DNA of 64,000 bases, taken from Propionimicrobium lymphophilum DSM 4903 (GTDB lineage Bacteria; Actinomycetota; Actinomycetes; Propionibacteriales; Propionibacteriaceae). The stretch is taken from the NCBI RefSeq assembly GCF_000423485.1, contig NZ_AUIB01000001.1, positions 310,001 to 374,000 of the forward strand, given 5' to 3'. The translations under genes and the position numbers were made by a program. The notes under the pieces are model-generated. The model made no database searches, had not been told where the DNA came from, and saw only the letters and a list, made by a program, of their open reading frames with translations. Shown piece after piece: positions 36,192-46,022 of the stretch; position 1 is the stretch's first letter, and each line of letters starts with the position of its first letter.

Positions 36192-37622
36192 ATGTCTATC
36201 GAAAACGTACTCGCGAGCCGTTACGCAAGCGCACAGATGATCAACGTCTGGGCGCCAGAAGCTAAAATCATCGCTGAGCGCAAGCTCTGGATCGCTGTTT
36301 TGCAAGCGCAACGCGATCTGGGCGTCGACTTTGGTGGCGACGATCCGAACAAGGTGATCGATGCCTACAGCGCGGTCGTTGAGCAGGTGGATACGGAGTC
36401 CATCGCCAAACGGGAGCGCGTGACTAGACACGACGTGAAGGCGCGAATCGAGGAATTCAACGCGCTTGCCGGCTACGAGCACATTCACAAAGGCATGACT
36501 AGCCGCGACCTGACGGAGAACATCGAGCAGCACCAGGTGCTGGAGGGGCTGAAGATCGTTCGTGACCGCACTGTTGCTGCTCTCTCGCGAATCGCGCAGC
36601 GTGCTGTGGAGTACACCGACCAGCCGATCACCGGACGCACCCACAACGTTGCGGCCCAGGTGACGACTCTCGGCAAGCGTTTTGCCAATGCCGCCGACGA
36701 GTTGCTGATTGCTTTCCATCGAGTCGAGGAGCTGCTGGACCGCTACCCAGCGCGCGGCATCAAGGGCCCGGTCGGCACCAGCCAGGACATGCTCGATCTG
36801 CTCGGTGGAAACGCCGACAAACTTGCCGAGTTGGAGCGCCGAATCGCCGACGAACTCGGTTTCAAAAATATCTTCACTGCAACCGGCCAGGTGTACCCGC
36901 GCTCGCTTGATTACGACGTGCTTTCCGCTCTGACTCAGGTCGGTGCGGCGATGAGCAGCCTGGCAACCAGCATTCGTCTGATGGCTGGCAACGAGCTCGT
37001 CACGGAGGGGTTCAAGCCTGGCCAGGTTGGCAGCTCTGCCATGCCGCATAAGATGAATACCCGAAGCTGCGAACGCGTCAACGGCATGATGATCATCCTG
37101 CGTGGTTACGCGAACATGGCGGCTGATTTGGCCGGCACCCAGTGGAATGAGGGAGACGTCAGCTGCTCCGTGGTTCGCCGCGTCGCGCTGCCCGATGCCT
37201 TCTACTGCATCGACGGCATGTTCGAAACGTTCATCACCATCATCGACGACTTCGGTGCATTCCCCGCCGTCATCAATGCCGAGCTGAGCCGCTACCTGCC
37301 GTTCCTGACCACCACCAAGGTTCTGATGGCTGCGGTCAAGAAAGGCGTTGGCCGCGAGGATGCCCACGAGGCAATCAAGGAGAACGCAGTGGCCGTGGCG
37401 CTCGAGCTGCGCGAGAAGGCTGTCGAGAACGATCTGTTCGACAGGCTCGCGAAGGATTCTCGCGTCGGCCTAAGCCGAGATGAGCTCGACCACCTGGTTA
37501 GCGTTCCGCTGGAGCTCACTGGAGCCGCGGGCGCCCAGGTGGCAAAGATCGCCGAGCAGGTCGAAAAAATCGTCGACGCGTACCCGCAGGCGGCGGCCTA
37601 CAAACCGGGGTCCCTGCTTTAG
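36192..37622 (+). CDS. purB: Adenylosuccinate lyase
   Basis: Cleaves SAICAR and adenylosuccinate, releasing fumarate. 476 residues. Fumarase/aspartase superfamily signature GSSAMPHKMN (about residue 280) and the catalytic His region GRTHNVAAQ, plus TSRDLTENIEQ near residue 98. Start 15 bases after purD, with AAGGGAACC upstream. Its stop overlaps the stop of the convergent DUF2207 gene. Confidence 0.97.
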   Translation: MSIENVLASRYASAQMINVWAPEAKIIAERKLWIAVLQAQRDLGVDFGGDDPNKVIDAYSAVVEQVDTESIAKRERVTRHDVKARIEEFNALAGYEHIHKGMTSRDLTENIEQHQVLEGLKIVRDRTVAALSRIAQRAVEYTDQPITGRTHNVAAQVTTLGKRFANAADELLIAFHRVEELLDRYPARGIKGPVGTSQDMLDLLGGNADKLAELERRIADELGFKNIFTATGQVYPRSLDYDVLSALTQVGAAMSSLATSIRLMAGNELVTEGFKPGQVGSSAMPHKMNTRSCERVNGMMIILRGYANMAADLAGTQWNEGDVSCSVVRRVALPDAFYCIDGMFETFITIIDDFGAFPAVINAELSRYLPFLTTTKVLMAAVKKGVGREDAHEAIKENAVAVALELREKAVENDLFDRLAKDSRVGLSRDELDHLVSVPLELTGAAGAQVAKIAEQVEKIVDAYPQAAAYKPGSLL

Positions 37623-38590
37623 TCGGCTTCTGAGACTAGCTGGGACAGATCCTCAAGCACCTCTGCGGGGGAGATGGAGTTGGGGGTCTTGTACCAATCC
37701 AACTCAAAATTGCATCGTGAGTGGCTCGCCAGGAAATCCTCGTATTTCTGGGCGAGCTGCTCTTGTATTCCAAGACTTATCGCCCATGGCGCGTCCTGAG
37801 AGAAACTGCGAGCCAGGGAGCTCGCCTTGATCTTTTGATCTAGCGTCTGCTGCTTGAATCTTTCCAGGTGTTTGGCGACCGCTTCCATAGATTCAGGTCG
37901 ATACCAGCTGCTGCCCAGGGAGGCCACAACGCCGCCCGCGGCTGCCAGCGCTATCGCGCCGATCAAACCGAACATGCTGGAGGTGGTCAGCCAATCGAAG
38001 ATCATCGCGGCGGTTAGCACCAACCCGGCAAGCAGCAGGACGCCACCGATAACCCCCCAGACGCTGCTTCTGGGCTCGTCGCCTTCCACCCAATCTTTCT
38101 TTCGCAGCTCTTCGATCAGTTGTTTGTGAGCCAGCTCGAGCGGTTTATTGGCAGACAGCAACATCCTCGAGTGCGTGACGGAGTCTTTGCCCGCAAACGG
38201 CGCCTCGACGAGTGTGCGTTCGTAGGGCAGAAGCTGATCATCCGCGTCGGCGACCTTAGTGAAGACCCAATCTCGCCAGGAATCCTTACGCTCGTTGAGC
38301 GGTGAGATGCACAAGTAGCCCCTCGTAGCTAGATCGATTAGCGATAGGTTTACGTCCTTAGCGGAGACGCCCTGGCCGTTAAGCGTGCTCACCATCGCCG
38401 GCGTGGTATCGGCTGGTGGACGGTGTGCGTCCGGCAGCATCTGCTTGAGGCGGTTAGTCAGCTCATGCCTGTTGAATTCGCGTCTGGCGACGATTCGTGG
38501 GCGAATTGCCCGGCGAACCATGACGGTCAGAACGACGGCGGCTAACAGAAACACCAGTCCGATCACCAATACGATGATGTCGAGTCGCAT
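37619..38590 (-). CDS. DUF2207-like membrane protein (C-terminal-domain type)
   Basis: 323 residues. A first hydrophobic helix (about 5-24) is followed by a cytoplasmic region with VSTLNGQGVSAKDVNLSLID and LATRGYLCISP, a winged-helix-like block typical of the DUF2207/YciQ C-terminal half, then two membrane helices (about 180-230) and a cytoplasmic tail. The long extracytoplasmic DUF2207 N-terminal domain is absent, so it is shorter than the usual family member. ATG at 38590 has AAGGAGA 6 bases upstream. The stop codon overlaps that of purB on the other strand. Confidence 0.7.
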   Translation of the reverse strand: MRLDIIVLVIGLVFLLAAVVLTVMVRRAIRPRIVARREFNRHELTNRLKQMLPDAHRPPADTTPAMVSTLNGQGVSAKDVNLSLIDLATRGYLCISPLNERKDSWRDWVFTKVADADDQLLPYERTLVEAPFAGKDSVTHSRMLLSANKPLELAHKQLIEELRKKDWVEGDEPRSSVWGVIGGVLLLAGLVLTAAMIFDWLTTSSMFGLIGAIALAAAGGVVASLGSSWYRPESMEAVAKHLERFKQQTLDQKIKASSLARSFSQDAPWAISLGIQEQLAQKYEDFLASHSRCNFELDWYKTPNSISPAEVLEDLSQLVSEAD

Positions 38591-38659
38591 ATCGAGTCTC
38601 CTTATCAGGTCAGGAAACAGTCTAGAACCCTCGAATGACAATTTTGTGGGTGCTCAGCG

Positions 38660-38665
38660 TACAAT
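38660..38665 (+). promoter_or_regulatory. purC: Minus-10 box (TACAAT) seven bases before purC
   Basis: TACAAT then 7 bases then ATG at 38673; candidate -35 TGACAA at 38636-38641 (18-base spacer). No ribosome-binding site: probably leaderless. Confidence 0.6.
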
Positions 38666-38672
38666 ATCTAGT

Positions 38673-39524
38673 ATGAGCCAGTATTCCGATCTCGGATTGC
38701 CGCTAATCAACGCAGGAAAGGTTCGCGAGCTTTATCAGCTGCCCGATCCGGAACGCATGTTGATGGTGGCTACGGATAACGTTTCTGCCTTCGATTACAT
38801 CCTCCACACCAAGATTCCTGGCAAGGGTAAAGTTCTTACCCAACTTTCGCTTTGGTGGTTCGAGCAAATTCCGATGGCTAATCATCTGATCTCGACTGAC
38901 GTCCCAGAACTTGTCGAGGGCAGGGCGATGGTCGTCGAGAAGCTGCAGATGATTCCGGTAGAAGCCGTGGTTCGCGGCTACCTGACCGGGTCTGGGTGGG
39001 TCGAATACCAGGCCTCGAAGACCGTATGCGGCATTCCGCTGCCCGATGGCTTGAATGATGGCTCTAAGCTGCCAGCGCCGATCTTCACTCCGGCGGCTAA
39101 AGCGGAATACGGCGAACACGACGAGAACATCAGCTACGGTCAGTTGGTCGAGCTGGTAGGCGAAAAGACTGCAGCCGAGCTGCGCGACGCCAGCATCTCG
39201 ATTTACAAACTGGCGGCAGCCAAGTGCGAAGAAAAAGGTCTGATCCTGGCTGACACCAAGTTTGAATTCGGTCGCCGTGAAGACGGCACCCTGGTGCTCG
39301 CCGACGAGGTTCTGACCCCGGACTCGTCCCGCTACTGGGACGCCGAAGACTACGCTGCTGGCAAGCTGAAGAGCTTCGACAAGCAGTATCTTCGCGACTG
39401 GCTGAGCAAGGACTCCGGCTGGGACAAGAACTCTACGCCGCCGCCTCTCCCCGAAAAGATCGTAACAGCCACTATCAAGCGCTACCGGGACGCCTATTCC
39501 CGCCTAACAGGACGAGTACTTTAA
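38673..39524 (+). CDS. purC: SAICAR synthetase
   Basis: Ligates aspartate to CAIR in purine synthesis. 283 residues. Family blocks: GKVRELY near the N-terminus, TDNVSAFDYILHT, VVRGYLTGSGWVEY and LILADTKFEFG, then DEVLTPDSSRYW. The frame is open far upstream, but ATG 38673 gives the family N-terminus and is placed 7 bases after a good -10 box. It starts the purC-S-Q-L run. Confidence 0.97.
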   Translation: MSQYSDLGLPLINAGKVRELYQLPDPERMLMVATDNVSAFDYILHTKIPGKGKVLTQLSLWWFEQIPMANHLISTDVPELVEGRAMVVEKLQMIPVEAVVRGYLTGSGWVEYQASKTVCGIPLPDGLNDGSKLPAPIFTPAAKAEYGEHDENISYGQLVELVGEKTAAELRDASISIYKLAAAKCEEKGLILADTKFEFGRREDGTLVLADEVLTPDSSRYWDAEDYAAGKLKSFDKQYLRDWLSKDSGWDKNSTPPPLPEKIVTATIKRYRDAYSRLTGRVL

Positions 39525-39533
39525 GGTATAACC

Positions 39534-39881
39534 ATGGGTTTTTTCAGCAGGTCTAAGTCGAACAAGTCGGCTGACAACAACAAATCTTCCCAGCCAGAGC
39601 AGGTTGCTCCGGGGCAGGTGTCGGAGACCGATCTAGCCAAGCGCGTCGTCGTAAACGTGATGCCAAAGCCTGAGATCCTCGATCCGCAGGGCAAAGCGGT
39701 CAGCGCCTCGCTTCGTCGCCTCGGTTACGAGGGCCTCAGCGTTCGCCAAGGCAAGCGCTTCGAGATTGAGGTCGAAGGTGAGATCACGGACGAGCGTCTC
39801 GAGCAGATCAGGCACGCCGCCGAGACCCTGTTGGCCAACACCGTCATTGAAAAGTTTGACGTCACCGTGGAGATGGCATGA
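39534..39881 (+). CDS. purS: FGAM synthase subunit PurS with N-terminal extension
   Basis: Small subunit that bridges PurQ and PurL in formylglycinamidine ribonucleotide synthase. The core (about residues 37-115: [37 protein letters not shown]) is the usual 80-residue PurS. Ahead of it lie about 36 extra residues rich in Ser, Lys and Gln, beginning [11 protein letters not shown]. The start has AAGG 7-10 bases upstream; a shorter start near codon 42 lacks a good site. Overlaps purQ by 4 bases. Confidence 0.9.
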   Translation: MGFFSRSKSNKSADNNKSSQPEQVAPGQVSETDLAKRVVVNVMPKPEILDPQGKAVSASLRRLGYEGLSVRQGKRFEIEVEGEITDERLEQIRHAAETLLANTVIEKFDVTVEMA

Positions 39882-40555
39882 CAAAAATAGGTGTAATCAC
39901 CTTCCCTGGTTCTCTTGACGATCACGATGCCTTGCGCGCGATCCGCCTTTCCGGGGGCACGCCGGTGCCGCTGTGGCACGCATCCGACGAACTGGGCGAC
40001 GTCGACGCCGTGGTTTTGCCAGGAGGTTTCAGCTACGGCGACTACCTGCGCTGCGGCGCCATCGCCCGCTTCGCCCCAATCATGGACGAACTCATCCGTC
40101 AGGCGAAAGAGGGGCTGCCGGTCCTTGGCATCTGTAACGGTTTCCAGATGCTCTGTGAGACCCACCTGCTGCCGGGCGCGATGATCCGCAACGAGTCGAT
40201 GAAGTTTATCTGTCGCCCCGAGCGGCTTCGAGTCGAGTCGGTCGATACCGTCTGGACCTGCAACTTCACTCCGGGTCAGGAAATCGAGATCGCGTTGAAG
40301 AATGGCGAGGGTAACTTCCAGGCTGATGCCGATACCGTCAAGCGCCTGGAGGATAACAACCAGGTTGTCTTCCGCTACCTGGATAACCCGAACGGCTCGG
40401 TCAACGACATCGCTGGCATCACTAACGAGCGTGGAAACGTGGTCGGGCTCATGCCGCATCCCGAGCACAGCGTGGAGACTCTCATAGGCTCGTCGACCGA
40501 CGGCCTGGGCTTCTTCCAGTCTGCTCTGGCATTCCTGCAACGCGCGGCGAACTGA
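39878..40555 (+). CDS. purQ: FGAM synthase glutaminase subunit PurQ
   Basis: Supplies ammonia from glutamine to PurL. 225 residues, class I glutamine amidotransferase: nucleophile Cys in [10 protein letters not shown] (about residue 87), catalytic His and Glu in MPHPEHSVE near residue 195. Start overlaps the purS stop (ATGA). Confidence 0.97.
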   Translation: MTKIGVITFPGSLDDHDALRAIRLSGGTPVPLWHASDELGDVDAVVLPGGFSYGDYLRCGAIARFAPIMDELIRQAKEGLPVLGICNGFQMLCETHLLPGAMIRNESMKFICRPERLRVESVDTVWTCNFTPGQEIEIALKNGEGNFQADADTVKRLEDNNQVVFRYLDNPNGSVNDIAGITNERGNVVGLMPHPEHSVETLIGSSTDGLGFFQSALAFLQRAAN

Positions 40556-40560
40556 TTTGG

Positions 40561-42822
40561 ATGGCATTCGTGTTAGATACAGTTAACAACGCTAAGCAGA
40601 CTCCCGACGCCGCCCAGCCTTGGGCTGAGCTCGGGCTTAAAGAGGACGAATACCAGCGCATCCGCGACCTGTTGGGCCGCCGCCCAACCGGCGCCGAGCT
40701 GGCGATGTACTCGGTGATGTGGTCTGAGCACTGCTCCTACAAGTCTTCGAAGATTCATCTAAAGAAGTTCGGTGTGGTGGGTAAGGAAACCCCGATGGGG
40801 CCGCTGCTCGCAGGCATCGGCGATAACGCCGGCGCCGTTGACGTCGGCCAGGGCTACGCGGTTACCTTCAAGACCGAGTCGCACAACCACCCTAGCTATG
40901 TGGAGCCGTATCAGGGCGCAGCAACGGGTGTTGGCGGCATCGTCCGAGACATCTTGGCAATGGGTGCGCGCCCGATTGCCGTGATGGATTCGCTGCGGTT
41001 CGGTCCACTCGACGCCCCCGACACCAAACGTGTGCTGCCTGGCGTCGTCGCGGGAGTCGGCGGCTACGGCAACTGCCTCGGCCTGCCGAACATTGGCGGT
41101 GAGACAGAGTTCGACCCGATCTACTTGGGTAACCCGCTGGTTAACGCTACCTGCATCGGCATCATGCGTCACGATGACCTGAAGTTCGCGAAGGCCTCCG
41201 GCGTCGGCAACTACGTCGTTCTTTATGGCTCCGCAACCGGCCCCGACGGCATCGGTGGCGCCTCGATTCTGGCCTCGGAGACCTTCGAGGAGACCAGCAG
41301 CAGCAAGCGCCCGGCCGTGCAGGTCGGCGACCCGTTCATGGAGAAGCTGCTTATCGAGTGCACGCTCGAGCTGTTCCAGGCCGGCGTCGTCACCGCGCTC
41401 CAGGATTTCGGTGCCGCGGGCATTTCCTGCGCCACCAGCGAGCTGGCTTCCGCGGGTGACATGGGCATGCACTGCGAGCTCGACAGGGTGCCGCTGCGCG
41501 ACGAGACTATGACTCCCGAAGAGATTCTGATGAGCGAGTCTCAGGAGCGCATGATGGCCATCGTTACTCCTGAGAACATCGACGAATTCATGGAGATCTG
41601 TCGCAAATGGGAGGTCTCCGCAACCATCGTCGGGGAACTCACCGAGGGCAACCGCTTGGTCATCGACTGGCACGGTGAGACAATCGTCGACGTCGATCCC
41701 CGCACGGTAGCCCACGAAGGCCCCGAATACGACAGGCCACAGCGCCGTCCGGAATGGATGGATATGGTCATCGCCGACGACGCTAACGCGTTGCCGAGGG
41801 ATAATGAGACCATCGCCGAGCAGGTAAAAGCCCTGGTAGCCTCGCCGAATCTCTGTTTCAAGACGTGGATCACCAACCAGTACGACCGCTTCGTGCGTGG
41901 CAATACTGTGCTAGCTCAGCCGGAGAATTCCGGCATGATCCGCATCGACGAGAACACCGGGCTCGGCATCGCGATGGCTACGGACGCGAACGGCCGTTAC
42001 TCTTACCTGAACCCTTATTGGGGTGCGCAGCTTGCGCTTTCGGAGAGTTATCGTAACGTCGCAATGACCGGCGCGACCCCGGTTGCGATCACCGACTGCT
42101 TGAACTTTGGTTCCCCTGAGAACCCGGAGGTCATGTGGCAGTTTGTCGAGACGATCTTCGGTCTGGTTGACGCCTGCCGCGAGCTCGGCATCGCAGTCAC
42201 CGGCGGTAACGTCAGCTTCTACAACAACACCGACGGGGTCGATATTCACCCGACACCGGCAATCGGCACCTTGGGCGTAATCCAGAATGTTGCGGATCGA
42301 ATCCCGATGGGCTTCGCGAATGCGGGCGACGCAATCGTGCTGCTGGGCGAGACCAAGTGCGAACTCGGCGGCTCCGCATGGACCCGCGTGATCCACGAGC
42401 ACCTGGGCGGCACCCCGCCTGTGCCGAATCTGGACGCCGAGCAGAAGCTGGCGACCTTGATCAGGGAAGCATCCGAGATCCTGGTCAGCGCCCACGACCT
42501 CTCCGAGGGTGGCATCGCCATCGGCCTGATCGAAGCTTGCTGGCGAAACGGCTTCGGAGCCCACGTTAGCCTGCCTCACACCGGGCTAGACAACGTTGCG
42601 AATATGTTCAGCGAATCGCCCGCTAGGGCAGTCGTCACGGTAGCCGCAGACGATGTCGAGAAGCTTCACGAGCTCTGCGAGTCCATCGGCGTCCCGATGG
42701 CGCGCATTGGTACCGTAGCTCAGGGCAACAAGCTCAGCATCGACGGCATCTGCGAACTCGACCTCGACGAGCTACGCGAAGCCAGCGAGGCCACCATCCC
42801 GGAGGCAATGAAAGGCGTTTAA
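40561..42822 (+). CDS. purL: FGAM synthase large subunit PurL
   Basis: ATP-dependent amidation of FGAR to FGAM. 753 residues, the short bacterial PurL type that works with PurS and PurQ. Visible blocks: [10 protein letters not shown] near residue 60, [50 protein letters not shown] and [10 protein letters not shown]. Starts 5 bases after purQ. Ends the purine cluster at a strong terminator. Confidence 0.98.
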   Translation: MAFVLDTVNNAKQTPDAAQPWAELGLKEDEYQRIRDLLGRRPTGAELAMYSVMWSEHCSYKSSKIHLKKFGVVGKETPMGPLLAGIGDNAGAVDVGQGYAVTFKTESHNHPSYVEPYQGAATGVGGIVRDILAMGARPIAVMDSLRFGPLDAPDTKRVLPGVVAGVGGYGNCLGLPNIGGETEFDPIYLGNPLVNATCIGIMRHDDLKFAKASGVGNYVVLYGSATGPDGIGGASILASETFEETSSSKRPAVQVGDPFMEKLLIECTLELFQAGVVTALQDFGAAGISCATSELASAGDMGMHCELDRVPLRDETMTPEEILMSESQERMMAIVTPENIDEFMEICRKWEVSATIVGELTEGNRLVIDWHGETIVDVDPRTVAHEGPEYDRPQRRPEWMDMVIADDANALPRDNETIAEQVKALVASPNLCFKTWITNQYDRFVRGNTVLAQPENSGMIRIDENTGLGIAMATDANGRYSYLNPYWGAQLALSESYRNVAMTGATPVAITDCLNFGSPENPEVMWQFVETIFGLVDACRELGIAVTGGNVSFYNNTDGVDIHPTPAIGTLGVIQNVADRIPMGFANAGDAIVLLGETKCELGGSAWTRVIHEHLGGTPPVPNLDAEQKLATLIREASEILVSAHDLSEGGIAIGLIEACWRNGFGAHVSLPHTGLDNVANMFSESPARAVVTVAADDVEKLHELCESIGVPMARIGTVAQGNKLSIDGICELDLDELREASEATIPEAMKGV

Positions 42823-42830
42823 GTCAATAA

Positions 42831-42867
42831 AAATTGGCGGTGCTACTCGGTAGCGCCGCCAATTTTT
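42831..42867. terminator. Terminator between purL and the polyprenyl synthase gene
   Basis: AAATTGGCGGTGCTA pairs with TAGCGCCGCCAATTT, followed by TTTTG; genes on the two sides converge. Confidence 0.88.
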
Positions 42868-42878
42868 TGTTTAAGCTC

Positions 42879-43949
42879 TCATTTTTCTCTGTCCACGCAC
42901 TGCACCAGCAGCTGCGCGATCGGGGCTCGGGCCTCCTCTGATAGGCAGACCTCGTCCAGCGCCTCGTAGGCGGCCTTGACGTAGCCTCCGATCAGTTCGC
43001 CCACGTCGTCCAAAGCGCCACATTCCATGATGATATTCAGCGCGCGCTCGAGCGCGTCGGGGCTCATTTCGCGCCCGATTAGGGAGGCGAGCTCGTTGGC
43101 GTGCGGTGACTTCTCCATGGTTATGGCAAGCAGCACTGTCTGCTTGCCTTCCACGAGGTCCCCGCCAGTTGCCTTGCCGGTGACGCCTTCGTCTCCGAGG
43201 ATGCCCAGCAGGTCGTCACGAAGCTGGAAAGCCTTACCCAGCGCTGAGCCGAAATCGCCTAGCTTGGCCAGCTCGCGTTCGCCGGCACCACCGGCCGCTG
43301 CGCCGAACTGCAGCGGACGCATCACGGTATAGCGGGATGTCTTGGCCTCTAGGACGAGCTCGGCCGATTCGCGAGCGCTCATCTCGTCCAACAGCCCGAA
43401 CTGGTTGGAGACATCCAGATACTGTCCGGCATTAACCTCGTTCTGGACCAGCCGCCAGTAGGGCAGCGCATCCGATAGGCGCTCCAGCCCGCAGCCGTAA
43501 ACCAGGTCGTTCGCCAGCCCGAGCATGACGTCGCCCAGCACGATGGCCGATTGCCTGCCAAACTCTTCGTTACCCAGCTCGGAGAAATGCTTGTGCGCGC
43601 TCGGTTGGCCACGTCGCGTGGGGGAGTTGTCGATCAGGTCGTCGTGTACGAGGATCCCGGCGTGCAGCATCTCGAAGCCGGCGCCCGCTGTGAGGATTGC
43701 ATCCGGATTCTCTGGCTGGCCAGCGAAGGCGCTGTAACCCCAATACAAAAACGCGGGACGTAGCCGTTTGCCGCCCTCGTAGTAGCGAGCGGCGGCGTCG
43801 CTCAGTTCGCCGCATTTTGCATTCAAGCCCTTTAGGTCTTTGTCTGCTTGGGCAGCGGATTTTTCCAGGCGCACGGCGATGGCGTCACGGAAATCTTTCG
43901 AAGTGGGATCAACGGCATCGAAGCTCATAACCTGAAAGTCTAGCTGCAT
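42879..43949 (-). CDS. idsA: Polyprenyl (geranylgeranyl-type) diphosphate synthase
   Basis: 356-residue trans-prenyltransferase that elongates isoprenoid diphosphates. First Asp-rich motif is HDDLIDNSPTRRG (about residue 100); the second region is FQLRDDLLGILGDE, where DDLLG replaces the usual DDxxD, seen in many actinobacterial IdsA-type enzymes. Product length is not certain. ATG 43949 has GAGAGG 7 bases upstream; ATG 43928 is an alternative. Divergent from metF, an arrangement shared with corynebacteria and mycobacteria. Confidence 0.88.
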   Translation of the reverse strand: MQLDFQVMSFDAVDPTSKDFRDAIAVRLEKSAAQADKDLKGLNAKCGELSDAAARYYEGGKRLRPAFLYWGYSAFAGQPENPDAILTAGAGFEMLHAGILVHDDLIDNSPTRRGQPSAHKHFSELGNEEFGRQSAIVLGDVMLGLANDLVYGCGLERLSDALPYWRLVQNEVNAGQYLDVSNQFGLLDEMSARESAELVLEAKTSRYTVMRPLQFGAAAGGAGERELAKLGDFGSALGKAFQLRDDLLGILGDEGVTGKATGGDLVEGKQTVLLAITMEKSPHANELASLIGREMSPDALERALNIIMECGALDDVGELIGGYVKAAYEALDEVCLSEEARAPIAQLLVQCVDREK

Positions 43950-43965
43950 TCTTGGGCCTCTCGTC

Positions 43966-43971
43966 TAAGAT
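43966..43971 (+). promoter_or_regulatory. metF: Minus-10 box (TAAGAT) seven bases before metF
   Basis: TAAGAT then 7 bases then GTG at 43979, with no ribosome-binding site; same leaderless spacing as purC and purD. Confidence 0.5.
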
Positions 43972-43978
43972 ATCGGAC

Positions 43979-44875
43979 GTGACCGAACAACGCAGCATGA
44001 CTACGGTTGCTCAGGTGCTCAACCAGAGCAACGGGCCGACCTACAGCTTTGAATTTTTCCCTCCCAAGACCGAACAGGGCACTTCAAACTTGATGCAGGC
44101 GGTCGAGGAACTCGAGCCACTCAAGCCAGATTTCGTCTCAGTTACCTACGGCGCTAGCGGAACCAACCGCGACCGCACTCTGGGCGTCACGGTTGAGCTG
44201 GCTAAACGAAGCAACCTGAGGGTTATCGGCCACATCACCTGCACCGCACAAAGCGTAGACGAGGTCAAGCGGGCGATTGACGCATATGGCGAGGCCGGCA
44301 TCAGGAACATTCTGGCTATTCGTGGCGACATGCCGGGAGGCCCGCGTGTGGCTTGGGAAAAGCACCCACAAGGCCTAGAGAACGCCACCGAACTGGTCGA
44401 GCTGATTAAATCTCGCGGTGACTTCTGTGTCGGCGTCGGCGCCTTCCCAGACGGGCACCTGACTAGCGACTTCGAGCTCGACGCGCAAATTTTGCTTGGC
44501 AAGCAACAGGCGGGTGCTGAGTTCGCCGTCACCCAGCTGTTCTTCGAGCCTAAACACTACTTCGATCTGGTGGAGAGGGTACGAAATGTCGGCGTGACGA
44601 TGCCGATCGTGCCTGGCATCATGCCGGTTTCAAGCGTCAAGCAGCTGGGCAAATTCGTTGAACTTTCCGGCGCAGACATCCCAGCTAGGGTCGCCGAGAC
44701 ACTGCTTCGGGTGCCCGACGATCCGATGATGGTTCGAGTCGCAGGTTCCGTCATCGCATCCGACCTGTGCAAAGAAATGCTGACCGGGGGAGCACCCGGC
44801 CTGCATTTCTACACGCAGAACCGCTCGGTGGCCACCAGGGAAATCCTGGCGATGCTGAGGGCAAGGGGATACTAA
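43979..44875 (+). CDS. metF: 5,10-methylenetetrahydrofolate reductase
   Basis: Reduces methylene-THF to methyl-THF for methionine synthesis using FAD. About 298 residues. Motifs: SFEFFPPKT (near residue 20), VSVTYGASGTNRDRT, HITCTAQ, NILAIRGDMP and FAVTQLFFE. GTG 43979 is chosen because TAAGAT lies 7 bases upstream; ATG 43997 is the alternative. Confidence 0.95.
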   Translation: MTEQRSMTTVAQVLNQSNGPTYSFEFFPPKTEQGTSNLMQAVEELEPLKPDFVSVTYGASGTNRDRTLGVTVELAKRSNLRVIGHITCTAQSVDEVKRAIDAYGEAGIRNILAIRGDMPGGPRVAWEKHPQGLENATELVELIKSRGDFCVGVGAFPDGHLTSDFELDAQILLGKQQAGAEFAVTQLFFEPKHYFDLVERVRNVGVTMPIVPGIMPVSSVKQLGKFVELSGADIPARVAETLLRVPDDPMMVRVAGSVIASDLCKEMLTGGAPGLHFYTQNRSVATREILAMLRARGY

Positions 44876-44881
44876 TAACGC

Positions 44882-44928
44882 AGACAAAAGGGTGAGCCCG
44901 GTCGGGCTCACCCTTATCGTTTGTCTAG
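44882..44928. terminator. Terminator after metF (shared with pduQ)
   Basis: AAGGGTGAGCCCG pairs with CGGGCTCACCCTT around a 2-base loop (44888-44915), extended by CAGACAAA / TTTGTCT. Lies at the convergent ends of metF and pduQ. Confidence 0.88.
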
Positions 44929-46022
44929 AGAGCGCGCAGAATGATCTGGCGCAGGTCTTCCTCGGTTGGCTTAACCGGGTTCGTCTGCGTGCAACGATCG
45001 ACCATGGCGCTGGCGGTCATCTCGTCGAGCTTCTTACGGCACTCGTCGGAATCGACACCGGCCAGGTGCAGACTGTCGGGAATCTGCAACTTCTCATTCA
45101 TCCTGCGGATGTGCTGGACGAACATGCGCACCGCAGATGGGCCGTTAGAGTCGGGCGAAACCATCCTGCCTAGGCGGGCATAACGGCTCATGGCCTGCGG
45201 GTCCTGACTGTTGTACTCGATGACGTGCGGCAGCAGGATAGCGTTCAGCCGCCCGTGTGCCACGTGGAAGTGGCCGCCCAGCGCGTGCGCCAGGCTGTGC
45301 GTGATGCCTAGCCCCGCGTTCTCGAAGGAGGAAGCTGCAAGGGAAGAGGCGCTGTGCATGTGCTTACGCGCGTCCATGTCGTTGCCATCGACGAAGCACT
45401 CATGCAGATTCTCAAAAACCAGCGAGACGGCCTTCTCGGCGAGCGCGTCGGTGAAGTCGTTGGCGTCGGTAGAAACGTAAGCCTCTGTGGCGTGGGTCAG
45501 CACATCCATGCCGGAATCTGCGGTGGTTTTCGACGGGCATGAGCGCACGGCCTCGGGGTCCAGGATGGCGATGCGGGCATACATCTTTTCCGACAGCAAC
45601 GGAATCTTTGTTTCGTTAGCCTCGTCGGTGATGACCGCGTAAGAAGTCACCTCGGAGCCCGAGCCGCTGGTGGTCGGAATGACAACGATTCCGCCCGGTG
45701 CACCACGTCCGTCTTCACCAGCGATCAAGTGAACCGCCTTAGCGGTATCGATTGCAGAACCGCCGCCGTAAGCCAGCACGATTTCCGGACCAAACTGCAG
45801 GTATTCGGCGACGCCCTGCGCCACCAAATCGACAGTCGGGTTCGGCTCAACCTTGTCGAAAACCTTCACGTCGTCGAGGCGCGCGACGATCTCCTTGAAA
45901 TGGTCTGTGGTGGCTAAGAAGCCGTCGGTGACGACCAGTACTTTGGCGCCGGCAAATTCGTCCAAAACGTCTAGGCTGTCATCGCCCATATGGACTTTGG
46001 TAGGGATCTGGAAATTAGGCAT
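44925..46022 (-). CDS. pduQ: Iron-containing alcohol dehydrogenase (PduQ-like 1-propanol / 1,3-propanediol dehydrogenase)
   Basis: 365 residues, family III alcohol dehydrogenase. NAD-binding YGGGSAIDTAK (about residue 85), VVIPTTSGSGSEVT, and iron ligands in DVLTHATEAYVS and HSLAHALGGHFHVAHG. In pdu systems PduQ regenerates NAD+ by reducing propionaldehyde to propanol. ATG 46022 has CGGAGGAG 5 bases upstream; the gene overlaps the regulator's end by 8 bases, so it is the last gene of the minus-strand pduU-pduV-regulator-pduQ unit. Confidence 0.88.
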   Translation of the reverse strand: MPNFQIPTKVHMGDDSLDVLDEFAGAKVLVVTDGFLATTDHFKEIVARLDDVKVFDKVEPNPTVDLVAQGVAEYLQFGPEIVLAYGGGSAIDTAKAVHLIAGEDGRGAPGGIVVIPTTSGSGSEVTSYAVITDEANETKIPLLSEKMYARIAILDPEAVRSCPSKTTADSGMDVLTHATEAYVSTDANDFTDALAEKAVSLVFENLHECFVDGNDMDARKHMHSASSLAASSFENAGLGITHSLAHALGGHFHVAHGRLNAILLPHVIEYNSQDPQAMSRYARLGRMVSPDSNGPSAVRMFVQHIRRMNEKLQIPDSLHLAGVDSDECRKKLDEMTASAMVDRCTQTNPVKPTEEDLRQIILRAL

